Origin: Acidobacteriaceae bacterium
Lineage (GTDB): Bacteria; Acidobacteriota; Terriglobia; Terriglobales; Acidobacteriaceae
Assembly: GCA_003134815.1 (NCBI GenBank)
Contig: PLCO01000010.1
Coordinates: 1-64,000 of the forward strand
DNA length: 64,000 bases
Direction: 5' to 3'
Below the pieces are notes generated by a model. The model did no database searches. It saw only the letters and a program-made list of their open reading frames with translations, and was not told the DNA's origin. Positions 17,736-27,321 of this stretch are shown here, one piece after another. Position 1 is the stretch's first letter. Every line of letters starts with the position of its first letter. Position numbers and translations under genes: made by a program.

Positions 17736-17888
17736 GGACAATACTCGATTGCGGCTCAAATCCGCGCTGGGCGAGATTCGGTCTCGCACTCAAATCCGCG
17801 CTGGTCGAATCTCGATTCCCTTCGGTCAATACTCGATTCCGCGCTGGTCAATATTCGATTCCCTTCGGTCAATATTCGATGCCGCGCT
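17736..17888 (-). repeat. Degenerate tandem repeats copied from the cobO 3' end
   Basis: A 14-bp word, GGTCAATATTCGAT on the plus strand, recurs exactly or with 1-3 changes at 17736, 17803, 17824, 17846 and 17867. The last copy is the cobO terminus itself, including its TGA. A second word, CCGCGCT, recurs at 17762, 17796, 17839 and 17882 (spacings 34, 43 and 43). The unit is therefore about 43 bp with internal half-units of 21-22 bp. Confidence 0.9.
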
Positions 17889-18405
17889 GCGCGAGGATGC
17901 CCTTCTGGTAGGCGTGCTTTACTTCGCGCATCTCAGTCACGGTGTCGGCCAGCTCCACCAGCAGGGGGTGAGCATTGCGCCCGGTGAGGATGACGTGCAC
18001 CATCTCCGGCTTGGCCTTGAGCGCCTCGGCGACCTCGGAGGGATCGAGCATCCCGTAGCTGATGGCGTAGTTAATTTCGTCGAGCACCACCAGGTCCCAT
18101 TCGCCGGAGTCGATCGCAGTGTGTGCCGCGCTCCACGCTTCCTGCACCAGACGAATGTCTTCAGGATCAGCTTCTGCTCCGCCGACCTTCACAAACCCGC
18201 GCCCCATTTGCTTCAGGACGAAGTTTGGTCCCAGGGTCTGCGCTGCGTCGAGTTCGCCGTAGTGCCAGGAGCCCTTGATGAACTGCAGAACGAGCACCTT
18301 CATGCCGCATCCGACGGCGCGCAAAGCGGTGCCCAGCGCGGCTGTGGTCTTGCCTTTGCCGGGGCCGGTGTTGATGAGAATCAGTCCGCGTCGCGTGTCG
18401 GCCAT
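17869..18405 (-). CDS. cobO: Corrinoid adenosyltransferase (CobA/CobO/BtuR type)
   Basis: 178 residues. The P-loop is NTGPGKGKTT (12-21); LVVLDEINYA and VILTGRNAH are family signatures. It moves the 5'-deoxyadenosyl group of ATP to reduced corrinoids, giving adenosylcobalamin precursors. The first residues (MADTRRG) lack the longer N-terminal arm of some homologues. It starts 9 bp after the diguanylate cyclase gene, so it is in the same transcription unit as the phosphorelay, probably by chance of packing. Its last 12 bases plus stop are copied downstream in the repeat array. Confidence 0.93.
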   Translation of the reverse strand: MADTRRGLILINTGPGKGKTTAALGTALRAVGCGMKVLVLQFIKGSWHYGELDAAQTLGPNFVLKQMGRGFVKVGGAEADPEDIRLVQEAWSAAHTAIDSGEWDLVVLDEINYAISYGMLDPSEVAEALKAKPEMVHVILTGRNAHPLLVELADTVTEMREVKHAYQKGILAQRGIEY

Positions 18406-18414
18406 AGCGAGATG

Positions 18415-19353
18415 TCAGGTTTCAGCGGGAGTCTTGCGCCGGGAGGACGGCGCCAAACAACAGCGGTTGCGCCCCGCAGATTTGGCAGCATAGAGCGCTC
18501 GATCGACCTCGCAAAGGATCTCTTCGAGAGGGCGCTTGTCGGTTGGATGGCCGGCAAGAACACCCAAACTCACGGTGACGGAAACGGGGCCCTGGGAGGT
18601 GCGGAAGGGTGAGCCGCCGATTGCAGTTCGAATTTCTTCGGCCCGATCCATCAGCGTATCCGAGCAGCAGTTGTTCAGCACGATCAGAAATTCCTCGCCA
18701 CCATAGCGTCCAACAAAGTCGTAGGAGCGCACCGATCCGAGAAGCCGCCGCCCGGTCTCAGACAGCACTTCATCACCCACGACATGGCCATGAGTGTCGT
18801 TGACCAGCTTGAAGTGGTCAAGATCGCCAAGGGCGATTGCGATGGAGATGTTATCGCGCCGTTCCCGGTTCAGCTCGGCGGCGAGCAATTCGAGGACTGT
18901 ACCGCGATTGAGCAGCGCCGTCAGCGAGTCGTGCGTGGCTTTGTAGCGCATATCCTCGCGCGCTTCAAGCAGGTTGTCTTCGAGCTCGAGAATACGCAAC
19001 CCGGTATGCAACCGGGCTTTCAGTTCGCCGGGGTCGAATGGTTTGATCAGGTATTCGTCGGCGCCGGATTCGAGGCCCTCGATAATGTCTTCCTTTGCCG
19101 ATTTGGAAGTGAGCAGCACCAAATAGACATGACGCTGACTGCGCATTCTGCGCACTGTCCGGCAGACGCTCGGCCCGTCCAGTTGGGGCATGACCCAATC
19201 AAGCAGAGCCAGGCGCGGACCGTCGGGGTCGCACAGCCGCTCAGCCGCCTTGCGGCCGTCGCGAACGGCGATGACTTCGTAGCCATCGCGCTCGAGCGTT
19301 TTTTGCAGCATGCGGAGCGAAACTTCTTCATCATCGGCGATCAGTATCTTCAT
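18415..19353 (-). CDS. Response regulator with diguanylate cyclase (REC-GGDEF)
   Basis: 312 residues. The receiver domain (1-120) has acidic D7/D8, phosphoacceptor D52 (LLDWVMPQLDG) and K104. The GGDEF domain (about 140-300) has active site GGEEF (218-222) and an intact inhibitory site RSYD five residues before it, so product feedback is expected. It makes cyclic di-GMP on phosphorylation. The start overlaps the end of the HPt gene by 4 bp, and the hybrid kinase lies just upstream, giving a complete kinase-HPt-cyclase chain. Confidence 0.93.
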   Translation of the reverse strand: MKILIADDEEVSLRMLQKTLERDGYEVIAVRDGRKAAERLCDPDGPRLALLDWVMPQLDGPSVCRTVRRMRSQRHVYLVLLTSKSAKEDIIEGLESGADEYLIKPFDPGELKARLHTGLRILELEDNLLEAREDMRYKATHDSLTALLNRGTVLELLAAELNRERRDNISIAIALGDLDHFKLVNDTHGHVVGDEVLSETGRRLLGSVRSYDFVGRYGGEEFLIVLNNCCSDTLMDRAEEIRTAIGGSPFRTSQGPVSVTVSLGVLAGHPTDKRPLEEILCEVDRALYAAKSAGRNRCCLAPSSRRKTPAET

Positions 19354-19721
19354 GGCTCCACGCCCGCTATAAACGATTCGACCGCCTCAACCAATCCCTG
19401 CTCGTCGCGGTCGAGCTCTGCCACAGCTTCAAGGATTCGCTGCGCATCACCTGTGCGTGCAGCGATCTCGACATTCGCGGCGAGCCGGCTGGCTTGTTTG
19501 ACAGAGAGGTTGGCTAACATTCCCTTGAGCGTGTGGGCGGTTTTCTCAACCTGAATCTGGTCCTTCGAGTCAACCGCGGCGTGCAGAGCATCCCGGAGCC
19601 GCGGAAAATCTTCCTGAAACAGCGTCAACAATTCGATTAACAGCTCGCGGTCGCCTTCGACACGATGAAGCAACTCTGTCATATCCACATACTGTTCGAG
19701 CGCTGAGTGCTCCGAGTTCAT
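19350..19721 (-). CDS. Histidine phosphotransfer (HPt) protein
   Basis: 123 residues forming a single HPt helical bundle. The phosphorylated histidine is H63 in KTAHTLKGMLANL. It should relay phosphate between the hybrid kinase upstream and the REC-GGDEF protein downstream. The ATG at 19719-19721 is preceded by GGGGAC; a TTG fifteen codons further up is less likely. It lies 47 bp after the kinase stop and overlaps the cyclase gene by 4 bp. Confidence 0.92.
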   Translation of the reverse strand: MNSEHSALEQYVDMTELLHRVEGDRELLIELLTLFQEDFPRLRDALHAAVDSKDQIQVEKTAHTLKGMLANLSVKQASRLAANVEIAARTGDAQRILEAVAELDRDEQGLVEAVESFIAGVEP

Positions 19722-19768
19722 CGTGTCCCCACTTCTGTTGCGGTCAAGTTTTGCGGTCAGGGTCAAAT

Positions 19769-22042
19769 CTAGCCAGAAGCAGTTGGCGCTTCAGCTTGCC
19801 CCGAACAGTATGACAGGAGGAGAGCGTCCAATTCCTCGGGACGAATCGGCTTGGCGAGATAGCCGTCCATACCTGCCGCCAGGCACCGTTCCTGGTCGCC
19901 CTTCACGGCATAGGCGGTGAGCGCCACGATGGCCTGGTGCGATCCGGTTTCCTTCTCGCGCAGGCGAATCAGTGTTGTGGCCTCAATGCCGTCGAGGAGC
20001 GGCATCTGCACATCCATCAGCACCAGATCGAAAGTTGAGCGCTCAAGGAGATCGACCGCCTCCCTGCCATTGTTCACGACGGTTACGCGATGGCCGCGTT
20101 TTTCAAGCAGGCGCTTGGCAAGGCGCTGGTTTACAGGATTGTCTTCGGCAATCAAAACATCCAAAACGAATCGAGGCAAAGCGGCGCGCCGCTCCACACC
20201 AGGAACTGCGACTTCGGACTGTGCTTTCCTTCGATCGAGCGCACGAACGATGGCTTCGCGCAGCTCATTCTGGCGTACCGGCTTGGTGAGAGAAGCCGAC
20301 AGGCCGAGTTGCTGGCATCGCGCCAAATCTCCGCGACGGCCCGCGGAACTTAACATCATGATGGTGGCCGCGGCCAGATCTGGCATGCTTCGAATCTTCT
20401 CCACGAGACTGAAGCCATCCATGCCGGGCATATGCATATCGGTCACTACCAACCGAAACGGATTGGCCGAGGAGTGCGCTGTGTCAAGTTCCGCCAACGC
20501 CTCATCACCATTCTTGACGCAGACAACTTTCATGCCCCATCGAGTGAGCAGCCGATCGAGGATGCGCCGGTTCGTCTGATTGTCGTCCACCACTAAAACA
20601 CGCGCGCCGCCCAGTATGCCATCGGGCAAACCCGCCGCAGACCGCGCCGAGGAAACACCACTCTCGCCGGCTTTGATTGTGAAGTGAAACTCGGCGCCTT
20701 TGCCTGGCGCGCTATTCACCCAAATTTCTCCGCCCATCATGGCAACGAGTTGGGAAGTGATGGTAAGGCCAAGTCCTGTTCCCCCGAACTCGCGAGTCGT
20801 GGACGAGTCAGCCTGTGCGAAGGCATCAAAAATCGACTTCTGCTTGTCCTCGGGAATTCCGATGCCAGTGTCAGCCACAATGAAGTGAAGGACGCAGATC
20901 CCGTTCTCCACCCGTTCAATTTCCGCCGAAATCACCACCTGGCCCTCGGCGGTGAATTTGATGGCATTGCCTATGAGATTAAAGAGGATTTGGCGCAGGC
21001 GCGTGGGATCGCCGCGGATAACGTTCGGCACCTCCGGAGCGATGTCACAGAGCAGCTCGAGCTCTTTCTCTTCCGCGCGAACGACGAGCATTCGCAACGT
21101 AGTCTCGATACATTCTCTGGCGTCGAATTCGATTGACTCGATGTCGATTTTGCCGGCTTCGATCTTGGAGAAGTCGAGAATGTCGTTGATCACATTGAGC
21201 AAAGAATCGGCGGAAAGCTTCACCGTTTCGAGATAGTCACGCTGTTCCGGCGTGAGTTCGGTGTCGAGCGCCAGATCGGTCATGCCAATGACGCCATTAA
21301 GCGGGGTCCGGATTTCGTGGCTCATGTTGGCGAGGAAATCGCTTTTGGCCCGGCTGGCTGCCTCCGCTTGAAAACGCGCTTTTACCGTTTCTGCTTCGCT
21401 TTGCTTTTGTGCACTAATATCGCGCCCGATGCCAATGATGCCGACGATTTTCCCTTCCTGATCGTGAAATGGCACTTTTGTTGTCAGCAGCCAACGCTCT
21501 TTCCCATCGTCGCCTTCTACACGTTCTGCCTGGCTGACCATCTGCTGTCCGGTGCTCATAACCGTTTGCTCATCGCGGCGAAACCCACGAGCCAGTTCGT
21601 CCGGATGGAAGGAGGAATCGTCGAGTCCAATCAAAGTCCCGTCAGGTGAGCCGGTCATGTACGCGCGAATTGCCCGATTGGCCAACATAAAGTGGCTTTC
21701 AGTGTCTTTGATGTAGATGAGGTCTGGAAGACTATCGATGACCTTGCGCAGCATATACAGTTCAGTTTCGTCCGCACCCTGCTGGCCGGGGCGGGTTTGC
21801 GCGGTTGGCGCATTCCGGCGAAAGGAAAGAGCGCCGGGCCAAGCGAGGAGCAGGACCAGGGCAATGCCAATGAGCGCGGAAGGGCCGGCAGAAACGCGAG
21901 CGAAAGCAAAGCTCCGAAGAAGCAAAAAGGCCACTGCGATCGCGATAACACGAATCGCGATGTCGATCAGGATCCGCTTGCCTCTCAGGCCCAGGCCGTG
22001 AATCGGCTTATTCGGGGGCACGAAATCTTCCTCATCCTGCAT
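19769..22042 (-). CDS. Membrane hybrid histidine kinase (PAS, HisKA, HATPase, two REC)
   Basis: 757 residues. Two transmembrane helices (about 25-45 and 54-73) are joined by a very short loop, so there is little periplasmic sensor. A PAS domain (about 95-215) follows, then HisKA with H242 in [15 protein letters not shown] and the ATPase domain ([10 protein letters not shown] and later G-boxes). Two C-terminal receivers follow, with [11 protein letters not shown] and [12 protein letters not shown]. The architecture resembles BarA/ArcB-like phosphorelay kinases whose HPt is supplied separately, and the next gene is exactly that. The signal is unknown; the PAS domain may bind a small ligand or cofactor. 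Confidence 0.94.
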   Translation of the reverse strand: MQDEEDFVPPNKPIHGLGLRGKRILIDIAIRVIAIAVAFLLLRSFAFARVSAGPSALIGIALVLLLAWPGALSFRRNAPTAQTRPGQQGADETELYMLRKVIDSLPDLIYIKDTESHFMLANRAIRAYMTGSPDGTLIGLDDSSFHPDELARGFRRDEQTVMSTGQQMVSQAERVEGDDGKERWLLTTKVPFHDQEGKIVGIIGIGRDISAQKQSEAETVKARFQAEAASRAKSDFLANMSHEIRTPLNGVIGMTDLALDTELTPEQRDYLETVKLSADSLLNVINDILDFSKIEAGKIDIESIEFDARECIETTLRMLVVRAEEKELELLCDIAPEVPNVIRGDPTRLRQILFNLIGNAIKFTAEGQVVISAEIERVENGICVLHFIVADTGIGIPEDKQKSIFDAFAQADSSTTREFGGTGLGLTITSQLVAMMGGEIWVNSAPGKGAEFHFTIKAGESGVSSARSAAGLPDGILGGARVLVVDDNQTNRRILDRLLTRWGMKVVCVKNGDEALAELDTAHSSANPFRLVVTDMHMPGMDGFSLVEKIRSMPDLAAATIMMLSSAGRRGDLARCQQLGLSASLTKPVRQNELREAIVRALDRRKAQSEVAVPGVERRAALPRFVLDVLIAEDNPVNQRLAKRLLEKRGHRVTVVNNGREAVDLLERSTFDLVLMDVQMPLLDGIEATTLIRLREKETGSHQAIVALTAYAVKGDQERCLAAGMDGYLAKPIRPEELDALLLSYCSGQAEAPTASG

Positions 22043-22187
22043 GGGAGCGTTACCCCCTCTTCAAGCGGCGGTCACTGCGACACAACGAAGATACAAATCT
22101 CCCTGGCCGCCTTTAACCGGAACCTCCTGTTTGAGGACTGCTTCGCTCGAATTGTACCCCCGGGTGGGTGGCTCTGAAACCTATTCT

Positions 22188-22646
22188 CTAGTGTCCTTTG
22201 TGGTACGGATGACCCGTGAGAATAGTACATGCGCGATAGATCTGCTCCGCGATGACCAGGCGGGCCAGTTGGTGGGCCAGCGTCATGGGCCCTAACGAGA
22301 TTAGTCCACTGCGACGTTTCGCTTCGGCTCGTGCCTCATCTGACCAGCCATCTGCCGGGCCGATGGCGAAGACGATGTGCTGCGTGCCTTCGTCGCGGCG
22401 CGCGCCGAGCCATTCCGCGAGAGCTTCGGAGCTCATCTGCCGACCGTTTCCATCCAAAAGCTGGACCAGAGGGTCTGTTCGGCCTTTTTTCCTGCGGAGC
22501 CAATCAAAAAAGGCCGTTTCGCTTCGGAACGCCTGTGTGTCGCAATGGACAACTCCAACACAACGCTTGAGATAGTCAATGGTCGGGGCCTCGAACGGGT
22601 CCTGGGTTCGGGCCTTGGCGCCGATGTGGGCAAGAGTGACCTGCAT
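22188..22646 (-). CDS. rlmH: 23S rRNA (pseudouridine-1915-N3) methyltransferase RlmH
   Basis: 152 residues, the normal size. The SPOUT-fold knot region includes HIVFAIGPADGWSDEA and SLGPMTLAHQLARLVIAEQ, and the C-terminal GHPYHKGH is the family hallmark. It methylates pseudouridine 1915 in helix 69 of assembled 70S ribosomes. In many genomes it follows rsfS and nadD, but here those lie about 9 kb away, beyond the receptor genes. Confidence 0.95.
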   Translation of the reverse strand: MQVTLAHIGAKARTQDPFEAPTIDYLKRCVGVVHCDTQAFRSETAFFDWLRRKKGRTDPLVQLLDGNGRQMSSEALAEWLGARRDEGTQHIVFAIGPADGWSDEARAEAKRRSGLISLGPMTLAHQLARLVIAEQIYRACTILTGHPYHKGH

Positions 22647-23132
22647 GGAATGGAGAATACCTTAAAATGACGTCGCAATCTCGGCCTGCCGCGTTCGCCA
22701 TCTCTCTCAAAATCCGAAACTTGGGATCAAGTTTTGGATTATTCATAGGGCGGTATATGGAAATTCATAGGGTCAAATACGGCGTTTCAATTGTGATTGC
22801 GCTGGTGCCACCAATAGGTGATGGACAACCCCTTTGTTTTCTATTATCAAGCTGCCAGGGGTTCATTCGTTATGAATGGCCCACCGCGTGCAGGGTTAAT
22901 GGAAAGGCTTTGCTCCCGGTTTTAAGTGGTCGGACCTTGATCAAGAACTCAAAGCCAGAATTCGAAGTGACGGGAGCATTTGATCCAGCCCTCACTTCTC
23001 AACATGATTTGAGTTGCTTTCTGGCACTCGGCAAGGCAAGTGGCCGTTTTGCAGGGACGAAGGGAAGTCAGCAAGCTGACGTGACTTCCGATTTGGGAAG
23101 AAAACGTTCCAGTTCACAATGGAGGATTCAGG
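22647..23132. other. Leader of the first TonB-dependent receptor
   Basis: 486 bp without a supported gene. It holds a direct repeat at 22741-22772 (separate entry), a dyad around CATTCGTTATGAATGG (near 22864), and a hairpin GGAAGTCA/TGACTTCC (23063-23070 with 23082-23089) ending 43 bp before the receptor start. The hairpin may be a leader structure acting on translation or mRNA stability. Confidence 0.55.
22741..22772. promoter_or_regulatory. Direct repeat, two turns of helix apart
   Basis: ATTCATAGGG at 22741-22750 recurs exactly at 22763-22772, a spacing of 22 bp, which places both on the same face of the helix. It lies about 360 bp upstream of the receptor start. A dimeric activator or repressor site is possible. 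Confidence 0.45.
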
Positions 23133-26100
23133 ATGCGGATTTCGCGGTTTCGTTTTGCAATGTTGGAGCTCAGCCTGTTGTTGATTGCCGGTTTTGTCGC
23201 GTTGAGTTTCACGCCGGAAGCGATGGCTCAAACGAGCTTAGGTACAATTTCCGGAACTGTACGTGATACCAGTGACGCCGTGGTCACCCAAGCCAGCGTG
23301 ACGCTGACCAACGAGGCGACGGGCGAATCACGAGTAACCTCGACGGGCAATGAGGGAACGTACCGTGCAGACGCCGTTCAGCCGGGACCCTACACCATAC
23401 GCGTGGTCAAAGCCGGCTTTACGACCCGAGAGATCAACCACCTTCAGGTCTATCCCACGGTGATCACCGGCTACGACGTGCAGCTGAAAGTTGCGGGCGC
23501 GCAATCGGAGATGGTTGTGGAAGCCGCGACAACGGCGACGCTCGATCTCGATTCTGGCGGAATCGCGACGACCATCACGCCGACCGAATTGAAAACTGTT
23601 CCCATCTTTTCTCTCAACCCGATTGAGCTGGCAATCACTCTCCCCGGAGTGGAGTTGGTGAACAACGGCGGCGAGGGCAACGGCTTCGAGATTTCAGTTA
23701 ACGGAGCGCGTTCGCGATCCAACAACTACCTCATGGACGGCCAGGATGACAACGACAACGACATCGCAGGCCAGGCGCTTCAGCCTCAGATTCCGGACAT
23801 GTTCTCCTCCGTATCGGTGCAGACCAACTCCTACTCGGCTGAGTTTGGCCGGGCTGGCGGCGCCGTAGTGAACCTGGTCACCAAGAGCGGCACCAACGAA
23901 CTGCACGGCAGCGGCTGGGACCTGTATTCAGGATCAGGCCTGAACGCGGTCGACGGTCTATCCCGCGGTCCTGGATTCGTGAAGACCCGGTTCGATCAAC
24001 ATCAGTTTGGGTTCACCGCCGGCGGCCCAATCATCAGAAACAAACTCTTTGCCTTTGGCGCTGCACAATGGACGCGCTTTTATGGCGCCGCCACCCCTAA
24101 CCCTATTTCTTTACCCACCGACCAGGACGTCGTCACTCTGACCGATGGTTCGACGACGAACACCTACGCGTATCTCAAGAGTCTGGCCGCAGGCGGCAAC
24201 ACCCATGCGGCGCTGCTGCTCCAGTACATCGGGCCACTCAGCCAATACCTCTACGATGGCAGCACAAAGACGGCCGTAAAGATTGTTAGCGAAACCAATT
24301 GCACCTCCTGCAATCTCCGCTTTGACACCTACAGGCGCCCGTCCCAGGCCTCCCTGCAATCCGACACGCAATGGACGGCGAAAGCAGACTACGATCTGAC
24401 CTCGAGAGACCACTTCACGGGGCGCTTCCTTCACGATTACGGCAACCTCCAGCCGGACTGGTTCAACTTCGCTTCACAGTTGCCGGGATTCGATTCTGGC
24501 CAGGGCGGCCCACCGTGGCAGTCGTTCTTCGGCTACACCCATGTCTTCTCGCCCACTACGTTGAATGAGTTCCGCGGGTCGCTTACGCGCATCGACTTCG
24601 AGTTCTTCGAGCTCCCGGCCACGATTGCCAACCCGCTTTACAAGATGCCTGTGATTAACATCGCCAATACGGGCTTGCCGCAGCTCGGACCGCAGTCGAC
24701 CTCGCTTCCGCAAGGCCGCGGACACGACTTCTACCAGTTCCAGGACACTCTGACCAAGACCTTCGGTCACAACACATTGCGCGTCGGAGCCGACGCAGCC
24801 CGCGCGATTGTGAGAGACTTCATACCCTTCAATAACTTTGGGTCGCTGAGTTACGCCAAGAGTTCCGGCTATACTGCTCTCAACAACTTCCTCGACGATT
24901 TCCTCGGCTCGAGCGGTTCGGCCTCCATCAGTTTCGGCGGAAATCGCGTCGACTCTCACCAGTGGCAGACCGCCTTCTTCGGGCAGGACGACATCAAGCT
25001 GACTCCCGATCTCACTGCCAACTTAGGGCTCCGGTGGGAGTTCCAGACGAATCCGGAAAATGCCGTGAAATACCCGGCGATCAATCCCGCAACCGTTCTC
25101 ACCGATCCCATCGCAACGGTCTACAGGGTCAGGGAGGATAAGAACAACTTCGGGCCGCGCATTGGCTTTGCTTACAACCCCCACGGCGGCGTGAAGTTCC
25201 TGGGCGATGGCAAGACGGTCTATCATGCCGGCTTCGGCATCTTCTACGATGTTTTGTTCATGAATATCACCGACAACTCCCAGGAGACGGCACCCAACGT
25301 GCAGTCGCCTCAAGTCTCGGTGGCCACAGGCCGCGGCGCACCGAATGCCAGCACCATCGTCCCAGGAATGACGCCCGGTCCCATCGGACCGACCAACACC
25401 GAAGAGCTCACGACCAACAACCTCGTGAATCCGATGACCTACCAGTGGAACTTCGGCATCGAGCGGGAATTGCCAGGCCAGGTCAAGTTCTCGGCCACCT
25501 ATGTGGGAACGCGCGGATCGAAGCTCTTCATCAATCAGCAATACAACTACTTCGTCAATGGTACCCGCGTCAACCCAGCGCGCGGACCGATTATCGCCCG
25601 CGGAAACTTTGCTGCCTCCGAGTACAACGGGCTCCAGATCGGCGCGAGCCACGACATGCGGCATGGGCTCTTCTTGCAGGCCTCCTACACCTATAGCAAG
25701 AACCTCGACGATGGATCGGAGGTCTTCACGCTGTTCGCCTCGCCGACCTCGTATTCGGCCAATCTCGCTCCCGGACATCGCGGACAGGAATGGGGTCCCT
25801 CCGCGTATGACTTCCGGCAATACCTCTCGCTTGCCTATACGTGGTCGATTCCCAATATCCCGCACCTCTCGAACGCCGGCGCCAACGAAATCGTCGACAT
25901 CGGAGCCCGCGGATGGCAATTCTCGGCCGTTAACGCATGGCAATCCGGACAGTACAGCACATTCAATCTAAGCGGATTCGACTTCAACCTGGATGGTAGT
26001 TCAGCCAACGACCGGCCGCTGGTGGGCAACCCTCAAAAGGGACTTGAAACCATCGGGATGGACGGCTCCGTTCTCGGTTGCACGGCTGCACCGGGGGAGG

Positions 26101-26483
26101 GTCTCTTCGATTACGGCGCCAATGACGTGTCCGGAGCCTGCAACCCTGTTACTCCGGCTGATGTGCACTGGGTCGTTCCCTACCCGTACACTCAAGCCAA
26201 CATGTCGCAGGAGATCGGAAGGAACAGTTTCCGGAACCCCGGCTACTGGAACATGAACGCGGCTTTGCAGAAGAGCTTTGCCCTGCATATTCCCCGGATG
26301 GAAAACAGCGCGTTACAGATCCGCGGCGAGGCCCAGAACCTCTTCAACCACAACAACGTCGGACCGCTCCAGATCGATTTGCTGGACGCGGCGCCGGGTC
26401 CCGGCGATCCATTCATGAATACCAGCGCGGCCCGCTTCGACGACGAGCGTCAGCTCCGCATCTGGGCGAAATTCGTGTTCTAG
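23133..26483 (+). CDS. Oar-like TonB-dependent outer-membrane receptor
   Basis: 1116 residues. A signal peptide ends near residue 33. A carboxypeptidase-regulatory-like domain follows (about 35-115: TISGTVRDTSDAVVTQASV), then a plug domain (VNGARSRSNNYLMDGQDDND) and a long beta-barrel ending in the aromatic KFVF. Large families of these occur in acidobacteria and are thought to import glycans or other big molecules with TonB energy; the ligand cannot be inferred. GGAGG lies seven bases before the ATG. It is followed by a good terminator, so it is transcribed alone. No SusD partner is nearby. Confidence 0.93.
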   Translation: MRISRFRFAMLELSLLLIAGFVALSFTPEAMAQTSLGTISGTVRDTSDAVVTQASVTLTNEATGESRVTSTGNEGTYRADAVQPGPYTIRVVKAGFTTREINHLQVYPTVITGYDVQLKVAGAQSEMVVEAATTATLDLDSGGIATTITPTELKTVPIFSLNPIELAITLPGVELVNNGGEGNGFEISVNGARSRSNNYLMDGQDDNDNDIAGQALQPQIPDMFSSVSVQTNSYSAEFGRAGGAVVNLVTKSGTNELHGSGWDLYSGSGLNAVDGLSRGPGFVKTRFDQHQFGFTAGGPIIRNKLFAFGAAQWTRFYGAATPNPISLPTDQDVVTLTDGSTTNTYAYLKSLAAGGNTHAALLLQYIGPLSQYLYDGSTKTAVKIVSETNCTSCNLRFDTYRRPSQASLQSDTQWTAKADYDLTSRDHFTGRFLHDYGNLQPDWFNFASQLPGFDSGQGGPPWQSFFGYTHVFSPTTLNEFRGSLTRIDFEFFELPATIANPLYKMPVINIANTGLPQLGPQSTSLPQGRGHDFYQFQDTLTKTFGHNTLRVGADAARAIVRDFIPFNNFGSLSYAKSSGYTALNNFLDDFLGSSGSASISFGGNRVDSHQWQTAFFGQDDIKLTPDLTANLGLRWEFQTNPENAVKYPAINPATVLTDPIATVYRVREDKNNFGPRIGFAYNPHGGVKFLGDGKTVYHAGFGIFYDVLFMNITDNSQETAPNVQSPQVSVATGRGAPNASTIVPGMTPGPIGPTNTEELTTNNLVNPMTYQWNFGIERELPGQVKFSATYVGTRGSKLFINQQYNYFVNGTRVNPARGPIIARGNFAASEYNGLQIGASHDMRHGLFLQASYTYSKNLDDGSEVFTLFASPTSYSANLAPGHRGQEWGPSAYDFRQYLSLAYTWSIPNIPHLSNAGANEIVDIGARGWQFSAVNAWQSGQYSTFNLSGFDFNLDGSSANDRPLVGNPQKGLETIGMDGSVLGCTAAPGEGLFDYGANDVSGACNPVTPADVHWVVPYPYTQANMSQEIGRNSFRNPGYWNMNAALQKSFALHIPRMENSALQIRGEAQNLFNHNNVGPLQIDLLDAAPGPGDPFMNTSAARFDDERQLRIWAKFVF

Positions 26484-26528
26484 CCGTCGGGTCAAGTTCT
26501 CGTTCTAAGAGACTTCGCTCAACCGTTC

Positions 26529-26569
26529 CGGCCGCTTGGGAAGTATTTTCCGAGCGGCCGCGCTTTTTT
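26529..26569 (+). terminator. Rho-independent terminator of the first receptor gene
   Basis: Stem CGGCCGCT (26529-26536) with AGCGGCCG (26553-26560), a 16-base loop, then CGCTTTTTT. It lies 46 bp after the stop codon. Confidence 0.85.
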
Positions 26570-26583
26570 GGGCTCGGGTTGGA

Positions 26584-26742
26584 GCAGCCCTTCGCGCGCC
26601 TAACGGCGAACACAACTCGATGCTGATCACCCGAATCAACACCGATGCCTACAGCAACAATGGAGCGAACATCTTCAACAATCAGGATCCGACCGTCGCC
26701 GGCCATCGCGAGATCCGTATCTTCGTTACTATGTCGCTCTAG
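26584..26742 (+). pseudogene. Possible remnant of an outer-membrane protein C-terminus
   Basis: An open frame ends at TAG 26740-26742. Its last part (ITRINTDAYSNNGANIFNN, then DPTVAGHREIRIFVTMSL) reads like the final loop and beta-strand of a barrel protein: Oar-like proteins often end with a similar REIQ/REIR strand. There is no start, signal or barrel upstream, and a terminator hairpin follows at 26763. It may be what remains of a receptor gene lost by recombination between the tandem receptors. Chance is not excluded. Confidence 0.3.
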
Positions 26743-26762
26743 TCACTCCGTTCTACCCGAGC

Positions 26763-26792
26763 GAAGGGCGTTCCGAAATGGGGCGCCCTTTC
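26763..26792. terminator. Terminator-like hairpin after the remnant
   Basis: AAGGGCG (26764-26770) pairs with CGCCCTT (26784-26790), followed by TCTGTT. Its position just after the remnant frame supports the idea that a real gene once ended here. Confidence 0.6.
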
Positions 26793-27321
26793 TGTTGATC
26801 GCAGGAACGTGAGGGTGCCACATCCGACGTGGCCGGTCAGCTTGGCGGCTCGGAGATGCCGATCGTGGGAGAAACCGACGGGATTGGCGCTGTCCGTGAC
26901 TGCTGACGAGCGACGTGGGACGGAGGTTAGACGTGGCCTTAGATCCCATTTATGCAAGATTGTTGTCCCATACTACTGATTTTCATATACCACTAACACT
27001 TTCGGGGGAGCTCGCAGACGGCAATGTCATTTATTTTCAATTTATTGAGCGCCTGGCTCCCGCTGGATTCAATTGGCCTTTGAATTGCCTTAAGTAATTC
27101 AAAGATTCTTGCACTTTATTGGAGTCGCATCCAGCAGGCGCCAGCCTGCGCGGTTGGGTATTGTGCGCGAGTTTTTTGGAAATCGAACTTTTTTGATTTG
27201 TTTGGATCAAATTGCGGGATCGGACTTGCCCTCCCCATCGAGCCACCGAAAGCGCCCAACCTGGATGGTGAAGCTTCACCCAAAAAGCTCCTCAATTCAG
27301 AGAATTTCCGGAGGATTTGCG
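26793..27321. other. Leader region of the second receptor
   Basis: 529 bp with no supported gene. The stretch 26940-27120 is clearly more AT-rich than the genes and probably holds the promoter. A short dyad GCAGGCGCCAGCCTGC sits near 27134. Reading the receptor frame further upstream only adds unlikely sequence. Confidence 0.5.

Noticed and set aside
17736..17888. CRISPR array at the cobO repeats
   Set aside because: Units are contiguous and degenerate with no unique spacers, and no cas genes are present.
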